A stretch of 54,598 nt of DNA, from assembly GCA_017408485.1 (NCBI GenBank), contig JAFQUM010000035.1:1-54598 (forward strand), read 5' to 3'. Of the stretch, positions 49,773 to 54,598 are shown piece after piece. The notes beneath the pieces are model-generated. The model searched no databases and was not told where the DNA came from. It saw nothing but the letters and a program-made list of their open reading frames with translations. The translations under genes and the position numbers were made by a program. The stretch comes from Clostridia bacterium (GTDB taxonomy: Bacteria; Bacillota; Clostridia; Oscillospirales; Butyricicoccaceae). How positions within the stretch are numbered: position 1 is the first letter of the stretch; each line of letters starts with the position of its first letter.

Positions 49773-50492
49773 TTACATTCCAAAACCGCCGTCAACGCCT
49801 AAGACCTGACCGGTGATAAACTCAGCTTCTGCCAAGAACAAGGCGGCCTTTGCGATCTCTTCGGGCTGACCGACTCTGCCGAGTGGAGTTTCATCCGCCA
49901 AAGCCTTTAAGTCGTAGCAACGGCTCATATCCGTGTCAATAACACCGGGAGCAATACAATTTACTCGTATTCCGGAGGGTGCTACTTCCTTTGAAAGACC
50001 AAGTGTAAGACCGATGATTCCTGCCTTTACTGCAGAGTATGCGACCTCAAAAGATGCACCCTTGACACCCCACACAGAAGAAATGTTAATGATACATCCG
50101 CTGTGGTTGCGTATCATTTGGGGAAGAACGGCTCTTGAACAATAGATCGAACCATCAAGGCATACGCCGCGAAGCTCGTCCCACTGCTCATTGCTGAGGT
50201 CAGTCAAAAGTCCCGCTACCGAGATTCCCGCATTATTGATAAGTATATCTATCGTGCCGAAGCGTTGCTGCGCCCAATCTACGAGAGCTTTTACCTGAGA
50301 TGCATCGGAAATATCTGCCTTGAAGCAATCAGCATCGCAGCCTTGTGCCTGAAGCTCCGAAACAAGAGCTTTTGCCATATCTTCGCTTTTATTATAATCT
50401 ATTGCAACTTTATAGCCTGCTTTTGCAAACTCACGGGCACAAGCGTTTCCAATGCCCCGTGATGCGCCGGTTATAAGAACTGTCTTGCTCAT
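49773..50492 (-). CDS. Short-chain dehydrogenase (FabG-like; possibly EF-P 5-aminopentanone reductase)
   Basis: SDR of 239 residues. The NADP-binding loop is ITGASRGIGNA at the start, the NNAG motif (LINNAGIS), the catalytic Ser in ISSVWG and YSAVK with Tyr and Lys. The segment ISSVWGVKGASFEVAYSAVK resembles the YmfI group of EF-P 5-aminopentanone reductases rather than standard FabG, which usually has SS-x-G-x-x-G. Both options are possible; no efp is nearby. The start at 50492 has GGGGTGA upstream. The promoter is TTGCTT-17-TATACT. Confidence 0.85.
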   Translation of the reverse strand: MSKTVLITGASRGIGNACAREFAKAGYKVAIDYNKSEDMAKALVSELQAQGCDADCFKADISDASQVKALVDWAQQRFGTIDILINNAGISVAGLLTDLSNEQWDELRGVCLDGSIYCSRAVLPQMIRNHSGCIINISSVWGVKGASFEVAYSAVKAGIIGLTLGLSKEVAPSGIRVNCIAPGVIDTDMSRCYDLKALADETPLGRVGQPEEIAKAALFLAEAEFITGQVLGVDGGFGM

Positions 50493-50518
50493 ACAGTCAC
50501 CCCACTGAGTTTTTATAT

Positions 50519-50547
50519 AGTATAACATATACCTTTAAAAAAAGCAA
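50519..50547 (-). promoter_or_regulatory. Promoter of the SDR gene
   Basis: Minus-strand -35 TTGCTT (50542-50547), 17-base spacer and -10 TATACT (50519-50524). It overlaps the T-run of the DUF378 terminator. Confidence 0.55.
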
Positions 50548-50578
50548 AACCGATATGACATTATATTTGTCATATCGG
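50546..50578 (-). terminator. Terminator of the DUF378 gene
   Basis: Perfect 11-bp stem CCGATATGACA / TGTCATATCGG with a 7-base loop, followed on the minus strand by TTTTGCTTTTTTT. Confidence 0.9.
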
Positions 50579-50587
50579 TGTGCGTTA

Positions 50588-50791
50588 TCAGGCGTGACTT
50601 CTGTCTCTGAGATTTCGGAACAAAAGGGTGATACACCAGAGGCCTGCTACAAATACGAGACCATAGACGATACGGCTGAAAACTGCGCTTTGACCGCCGA
50701 AGAGCCAAGCCACCAGATCAAACTGGAAAAGGCTGATAAGGCCCCAATTTATTGCTCCGATTATAGTAAGAGTAAGTGCTGTTTTATCCAT
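50588..50791 (-). CDS. DUF378 small membrane protein
   Basis: Protein of 67 residues with two predicted membrane helices (residues ~3-20 and ~38-58). The N-terminus LTLTIIGAINWGLISLFQFD is the conserved hallmark of DUF378, where a GAxNWGLxG segment and a glycine-rich loop (FGGQSA) recur. The family is widespread in bacteria with no known function. ATG 50791 is used because AAAGGAGG lies just upstream. It is divergent from the PHP phosphatase gene. Confidence 0.92.
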   Translation of the reverse strand: MDKTALTLTIIGAINWGLISLFQFDLVAWLFGGQSAVFSRIVYGLVFVAGLWCITLLFRNLRDRSHA

Positions 50792-50856
50792 TTTAAAACC
50801 TCCTTTAAAATATCTTTCCACATTTTTTTATAAATGATACATTTTATATAAAAGTA

Positions 50857-50865
50857 TGCTATAAT
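50857..50865 (+). promoter_or_regulatory. Extended -10 promoter of the PHP gene
   Basis: TGCTATAAT (50857-50865) forms an extended -10 with TATAAT at 50860-50865. The -35 is poor, as is usual for extended -10 promoters. Confidence 0.5.
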
Positions 50866-50896
50866 ATTTTTAACCCGAGAAACGGAGATGATTTTT

Positions 50897-51691
50897 ATGC
50901 TTACAGATATGCACAATCACACATATGCATCCTTTGACGGAAAACAGTCTGTTGCCGATGTCTGTGTTGCTGCTGAAAAAGCGGGAGTTGGCATCATTGC
51001 TGTGGCGGAGCACTTCGATTGTGATGCCCGAGGCGGAATGGAGCATTTTCCCAAGCACTTTGAGCAGTGGCTTCGTGATACCGAAAAAGCAAAAAGAGAA
51101 TACAATGGCAGAGTGCAGCTCCTGCGCGGAGTTGAAGTTGGACAACCTCATGTGTTCTTAAAAGAAGCTCGCCAGATCATCAATGCTGCGGATTATGATG
51201 TCATAATCGGAAGTTTGCACGATGTCAGCGGCGGCAGAGATATTTATTTTATGAATATAGATGATGTTGATGCGTTTTTTGAAGAGTATTTTACCGAAAT
51301 GCTTCAAATGATCGGCACCCGCGTTTTTGATATTTTGGGACATATAGATTATCCTGTCCGCGTTCTTAAAGAGAAGCTGAATGGTGATCCATCTCTTAAA
51401 AGATGGGAAAGCCTGATAACACCCTGCCTTAAGGCGCTTATAGACAACGGGATAGCTCTGGAGTTCAGCACAGTTCTTTCCCGCTGTTGGGCGGAGACCT
51501 TTGGCATAGAGCCTTGGTTGCTTGAAAAATATAAAAAGCTTGGCGGAGAAATGGTCACATTGGGTAGCGATGGCCATGTACCTGAGCTGACCTGCTTCGG
51601 AATAGAAAAAGCAAGCAGGGTGCTTAAAGATTGCGGATTTGACAAGACGACTGTTTTTGTGGACCGCAAACCGCAGTTTATACTCATATAA
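50897..51691 (+). CDS. PHP-domain histidinol-phosphatase-like protein
   Basis: Metal-dependent phosphoesterase of 264 residues, PHP fold. The first metal ligands DMHNHTYASFDG are near residue 4, EHFD follows, the middle block LLRGVEVGQP holds the metal Glu, IGSLHD another His, and GHIDYP and SDGHVP complete the site. It matches HisK/HolPase-type PHP enzymes in size and layout, which dephosphorylate histidinol-phosphate, but no his genes are nearby and other substrates are possible. ATG 50897 is chosen for the GGAG 8 bases upstream; another ATG three codons earlier is too close to that site. Confidence 0.88.
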   Translation: MLTDMHNHTYASFDGKQSVADVCVAAEKAGVGIIAVAEHFDCDARGGMEHFPKHFEQWLRDTEKAKREYNGRVQLLRGVEVGQPHVFLKEARQIINAADYDVIIGSLHDVSGGRDIYFMNIDDVDAFFEEYFTEMLQMIGTRVFDILGHIDYPVRVLKEKLNGDPSLKRWESLITPCLKALIDNGIALEFSTVLSRCWAETFGIEPWLLEKYKKLGGEMVTLGSDGHVPELTCFGIEKASRVLKDCGFDKTTVFVDRKPQFILI

Positions 51692-51704
51692 TATAGGTGA
51701 TAGT

Positions 51705-52808
51705 ATGGATAAAGTATTTCTTGCCCGTTGTGAAGATTATGACTATGACAGAGTAGAGCAGAATGTGAGGAGGATATTTGATTCCTTTGGCGGTGCTGAG
51801 GCTATTCTGCGTGGAGGAAAAAGGGTCACGGTAAAGGTTAATTTACTTCTTCCCAAAAAGCCCGAGGATGCGGCTACTACCCATCCGGCAGTTGCGGCAG
51901 CAGTTGCAAAATATTTTGTGGCGGCGGGTGCGGAGGTTACCATTGCAGACAGCCCGGGCGGACCTTATAATACCTTGTCTATCAATAAAGTATATGATGC
52001 TTGCGGAATGCGCGAGGCTGCCCGTCTTAGCGGAGCTATGCTTAATGCCGATATGGGGTCTCAGGTAAAAACCGTTGAGACCGAGTCGGGCAAACGCGCA
52101 TTTGATCTCATCAATCCCGTAGTCAATGCAGATGTAGTTATCAGTGTTGCTAAGATGAAGACACACTCACTGGCATATTTTACCGGAGCGGTTAAAAATA
52201 TGTTCGGCACCATTGCGGGGCTTAACAAAGCGGTCTACCACGCCAATTTGCCCAAGGTCGAAGATTTTTCCGAGATGATAGTCGACTTATGCAGAGCTAC
52301 GGCACCTGCTTTTTCTATAATTGATGGTATTGTTGGTATGGAAGGTGACGGTCCTTCTGGCGGCAAACCGAAGCATGGTGGAGTTATCATTGGCTCAGAT
52401 AATCCCTTTGCCGCAGATGTGGCTGCTATGCGATTCTGCGGACTTGATGAGAATAACTCACCAATACATCGCAGAGCGGAGAGCCTTGGTCTTGTATCTG
52501 CAGAGCAGGAGCATATCGGTGACGATGCTGCTCCACTTGCCGACCCCTTCATTCCCGCGATGCAGGATAAGGTTATGTGGAAAGCGGTCGCACGCATTCC
52601 CAAGCCTGTTTCAAGAATAGTGGGTAAGCATTTCAGACCCTATCCTGTTATTACCGACCGATGCGTTGGCTGCGGAATCTGCGCAGAGGCGTGCCCCGGT
52701 AAGGCACTTGAGGTTATTAATAAAAAAGCGGTGCTTACTAAAAAGAAGTGTATAAAGTGCTATTGCTGCCACGAATTGTGCAGAATAAAGGCAATAGATA
52801 TGAGGTGA
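51705..52808 (+). CDS. DUF362 protein with two 4Fe-4S clusters
   Basis: Protein of 367 residues with an N-terminal DUF362 domain (MKTHSLAYFTGAVKNMFG, the conserved KMKTH...KN.FG motif) and a C-terminal ferredoxin domain. The clusters read CVGCGICAEACPG and CIKCYCCHELC, both four-cysteine sets. It may be an electron-transfer or oxidoreductase component in an anaerobe; the family has no settled function. The start at 51705 has GGTGAT upstream. It sits 13 bases after the PHP gene and 4 bases before ispE, so the three are probably one operon. Confidence 0.92.
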   Translation: MDKVFLARCEDYDYDRVEQNVRRIFDSFGGAEAILRGGKRVTVKVNLLLPKKPEDAATTHPAVAAAVAKYFVAAGAEVTIADSPGGPYNTLSINKVYDACGMREAARLSGAMLNADMGSQVKTVETESGKRAFDLINPVVNADVVISVAKMKTHSLAYFTGAVKNMFGTIAGLNKAVYHANLPKVEDFSEMIVDLCRATAPAFSIIDGIVGMEGDGPSGGKPKHGGVIIGSDNPFAADVAAMRFCGLDENNSPIHRRAESLGLVSAEQEHIGDDAAPLADPFIPAMQDKVMWKAVARIPKPVSRIVGKHFRPYPVITDRCVGCGICAEACPGKALEVINKKAVLTKKKCIKCYCCHELCRIKAIDMR

Positions 52809-52812
52809 GTAT

Positions 52813-53649
52813 ATGGAATGCAGAGCCTGTGCAAAGCTTAATTTGTATTTGGATATAACCGGTATTATGCCTGATGGCTATCACGCACTGCGTTCGGTAA
52901 TGCAGAGTATCGATCTTTATGATACGGTCAAGGTGGAGAAGGCAGACACAATACGGCTGACAGTTGATAAAAAATACATACCCACCGATGAGCGTAATAC
53001 GGCATTCAAGGCGGCAAAGGCTTTTTTTGAAGCAACAGGCATCCAAGGCGGTGCGGAAATATTTATTAAAAAGATAATTCCCGTGGGTGCGGGAATGGCG
53101 GGCGGCAGTGCGGATGCTGCCGCTGTTCTGAATCTCCTTAATATATTGTATGGTATGCCGCTGTCGGCGGAGGAATTGAGCGATGTCGCACTCAAAGTAG
53201 GAGCGGATGTGCCGTTTTGCCTTGAAGGCGGAACGATGCTTGCAGAGGGCAAGGGAGAAAAACTTACCCCACTTCCCAAGCTTGCAAAATGCTTTTTTGT
53301 GGTGGTAAAGCCTTTCTTTTCCGTCTCTACAAAAGACGCATATAAAATGTTTGATGAGCAGGGGGGAGACTGTCCTAATGTGGATGGTATTCTTTCGGCT
53401 CTCGAACAAAGAAATATACATCAGGTATGCTCTTCAATGGGCAATGATCTCGAAAGATGCATTGCATCAAGACATCCCGAGATAAACGAGATAAAGGACA
53501 AGCTTATTGGGCTTGGCGCCATCGGTGCAATGATGACGGGGTCCGGCTCGGCGGTGTTCGGAGTTTTTGAGAATATGATTCAAGCACAACAGGCGGCGGA
53601 CAAAATGAGAGCACCAAAGCGCAGAGTTTTTGTTTGTCGACCGGTATAA
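52813..53649 (+). CDS. ispE: 4-diphosphocytidyl-2-C-methyl-D-erythritol kinase
   Basis: GHMP kinase of 278 residues in the non-mevalonate (MEP) isoprenoid pathway. The opening CRACAKLNLYLDITGIMPDG is typical IspE (AKxNLxLxIxGxRxDGYH), and the ATP loop is VPVGAGMAGGSADAAA (seen as IPVGAGMAGGSADAA). The C-terminal MTGSGSAVFGVF is the third GHMP motif. Length is standard (~280). It ends 26 bases before the spoIIR-associated hairpin. The short spacing after the DUF362 gene suggests co-transcription. Confidence 0.96.
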   Translation: MECRACAKLNLYLDITGIMPDGYHALRSVMQSIDLYDTVKVEKADTIRLTVDKKYIPTDERNTAFKAAKAFFEATGIQGGAEIFIKKIIPVGAGMAGGSADAAAVLNLLNILYGMPLSAEELSDVALKVGADVPFCLEGGTMLAEGKGEKLTPLPKLAKCFFVVVKPFFSVSTKDAYKMFDEQGGDCPNVDGILSALEQRNIHQVCSSMGNDLERCIASRHPEINEIKDKLIGLGAIGAMMTGSGSAVFGVFENMIQAQQAADKMRAPKRRVFVCRPV

Positions 53650-53675
53650 TTTGGAAAACAGCTGAATAAAATAGT

Positions 53676-53719
53676 TACCGCCTGTCAAGAATATCCTTGA
53701 ATATTTTTGATAGGCGGTA
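53676..53719 (+). promoter_or_regulatory. Hairpin containing the spoIIR ribosome binding site
   Basis: TACCGCCTGTCAA (53676-53688) pairs with TTGATAGGCGGTA (53707-53719), giving a 13-bp stem with one G-T pair. The 3' arm contains AGGCGG, the only SD-like sequence before ATG 53726. It lacks a proper T run, so it reads better as an RBS-blocking hairpin than as a terminator of ispE. Confidence 0.6.
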
Positions 53720-53725
53720 TTTAAT

Positions 53726-54313
53726 ATGAAAACAAAGTTTCAAAAATGGGAAATTGCCCTGCTTGTAGGATTTATGGTTGCGTTGATGCTGGCGGCGCCA
53801 CTTACAGTTCAAGCGGATATTTCCGAAAAGCTTACTCGGCTTCACGTGGTGGCGAACTCCGACAGTGATGAGGATCAGGCTTTAAAGCTTAAGGTGCGCG
53901 ATGCGGTGCTAAAAGCATCGGAAGGTTATGAAGTAGTTACCAACGAGCTGTTGGAAAAAATGGAGAGTGCCGCAGAGCAATGCGTGACAGATGAAGGCTA
54001 TAATTATGATGTGGATGTATCACTTGGCGAAATGTGGTTTGATACAAGGGAGTACGAAGGCTTTTCTCTTGCCGCCGGCATGTATGATGCTGTGAAAGTG
54101 AAGATAGGCTCGGGTGAAGGCAAAAACTGGTGGTGCGTTGTTTTTCCGCCTCTTTGTGCTGCGGTCAGTGAAAAGCAGCTCGAAAGCACTGCAAAGCATG
54201 CGGGACTGACGGGAAACGAAGTGTCATTCATATCTAAGAATGGTACTACCTATGTGTTCGGATTTAAGATTGCCGAACTGTGGGGAAGGGTGTCGAAAGC
54301 ACTAAAAAAATAG
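53726..54313 (+). CDS. spoIIR: Stage II sporulation protein R
   Basis: Secreted signalling protein of 195 residues made in the forespore, which triggers SpoIIGA to process pro-sigma-E in the mother cell. There is an N-terminal hydrophobic signal segment (residues ~9-28). The conserved RLHVVANSDSDEDQALKLKV motif (quoted at 20) is followed by VRDAVL and the C-terminal domain with WWCVVFPPLC. Its presence argues that the organism can sporulate, or did recently. The ribosome binding site is enclosed in a hairpin, which may delay translation. The rRNA operon follows at once. Confidence 0.95.
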   Translation: MKTKFQKWEIALLVGFMVALMLAAPLTVQADISEKLTRLHVVANSDSDEDQALKLKVRDAVLKASEGYEVVTNELLEKMESAAEQCVTDEGYNYDVDVSLGEMWFDTREYEGFSLAAGMYDAVKVKIGSGEGKNWWCVVFPPLCAAVSEKQLESTAKHAGLTGNEVSFISKNGTTYVFGFKIAELWGRVSKALKK

Positions 54314-54349
54314 AAAGAAAAAAACTTTGAAAAAAGTTGAAAAAAAGTG

Positions 54350-54378
54350 TTGACAAAGCGAAACAGTCGTGTTATTAT
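54350..54378 (+). promoter_or_regulatory. rRNA operon promoter
   Basis: Consensus -35 TTGACA (54350-54355), 17-base spacer and -10 TATTAT (54373-54378), placed as expected upstream of a pre-16S leader and the 16S start. Confidence 0.88.
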
Positions 54379-54389
54379 AAACAAGCGCC

Positions 54390-54575
54390 TGAGAGAACGG
54401 GGTCAAAAAACGCCGGACTTGATGAAGGCGAAAAAGCACTTTGTAAATTAAACAACACCATTTAAGAACAAGGAACCCTGAGATTTTATTGAGGTTTGAA
54501 AGTACTTTTCAAAACCAAGTAACGAAAGCCAAATCGAGCTTTAAAAAGGTTTTAAGACTACGGTCTTGAGATACC
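54390..54575 (+). other. rRNA operon leader
   Basis: About 185 bases between the promoter and the 16S gene with no reading frame. It contains a CTTTGTAAATTAAACA element like those before 16S genes in Bacillota, and several weak inverted repeats, including GGTTTGAAA / TTCAAAACC near 54494-54515. A processing stem would need the far side of the operon to confirm. Confidence 0.7.
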
Positions 54576-54598
54576 ATTTTTAGAGAGTTTGATCCTGG
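54576..54598 (+). rRNA. 16S ribosomal RNA (5' end, partial)
   Basis: The universal 16S 5' sequence AGAGTTTGATCCTGG starts at 54584; the mature 5' end is probably a few bases earlier. Truncated by the window edge. Confidence 0.95.

Noticed and set aside
50837..50865. Full -35/-10 promoter for the PHP gene
   Set aside because: No acceptable -35 at the right distance; only the extended -10 can be supported.
1..54598. CRISPR array, prophage, insertion sequence or integrated element
   Set aside because: No direct-repeat array, transposase, integrase, or phage structural gene was seen on either strand; gene content is core or small accessory.

Overview
The window looks like a chromosomal stretch of an anaerobic, probably spore-forming member of the Clostridia (Bacillota), perhaps one of the uncultured gut lineages. 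Four things point there: spoIIR and a SpoVB-like flippase, a DivIVA-like coiled-coil protein, RNase J with TepA, RelA/SpoT-type small alarmone synthetase and type III glutamine synthetase, and typical Bacillota signals (AGGAGG-type ribosome binding sites, TTGACA-17-TATAAT promoters, U-tract terminators, SAM-I and yybP-ykoY riboswitches). Gene density is high and coding is on both strands in short operons. I see no phage, insertion sequence, integrase or CRISPR array. The last ~250 bases are the promoter and leader of an rRNA operon, and the window ends about 20 bases into the 16S gene.

Layout. 0-3 kb: GNAT, M19 dipeptidase and metK on the minus strand, metK behind a SAM-I riboswitch. 3-4.6 kb: four small plus-strand genes, including an NrdD C-terminus-like glycyl-radical protein, a LURP-one-like protein, a TfoX-N protein and an unrecognised Cys-containing protein. 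4.6-6.8 kb: MarR-DegV operon with a visible operator, then a HAD phosphatase. 6.9-10.8 kb: DivIVA-like protein, an E2-acyltransferase-like protein lacking the catalytic His, and GlnN. 10.8-17.8 kb: a P-loop ATPase, then prfA, a Sua5-CoaE fusion, tepA, RNase J with a structured leader, and a GntR regulator. 17.9-27.8 kb: a dihydroorotase homologue without its metal ligands, a 59-residue membrane protein, a SpoVB-like flippase, trkA-trkH, and a MarR-controlled heterodimeric ABC exporter. 27.9-32.2 kb: nicotinate phosphoribosyltransferase, and threonine synthase coupled to an ApgM-like proposed homoserine kinase.

32.3-34.9 kb holds the most unusual cluster: a macrodomain-HTH gene interrupted by one in-frame amber codon, a von Willebrand A protein, and an ADP-ribosylglycohydrolase overlapping it. 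34.9-39.6 kb: a P-type cation ATPase and an acyl-CoA ligase behind a yybP-ykoY (Mn2+) riboswitch, which suggests manganese export. 39.6-41.7 kb: an orphan promoter-to-terminator unit (candidate small RNA), birA, an alarmone synthetase and tRNA-Gly. 41.7-44.8 kb: an orphan ABC ATPase overlapping a dCMP deaminase, and typA. 44.9-49.2 kb: a four-gene transport operon (split chromate transporter, MATE, ABC). 49.2-54.6 kb: amidase, SDR reductase (possibly the EF-P aminopentanone reductase), DUF378, a PHP phosphatase, a DUF362-ferredoxin, ispE, spoIIR and the rRNA operon start.

Most of this is housekeeping. The items most worth a second look are the ADP-ribose-linked cluster with its broken macrodomain gene, the candidate small RNA, the stand-alone NrdD-like radical domain, the catalytically degenerate DHOase and E2 homologues, the Sua5-CoaE fusion, and three genes (tepA, the amidase, spoIIR) whose ribosome binding sites lie inside hairpins. 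All family assignments come from reading the sequence without database searches.
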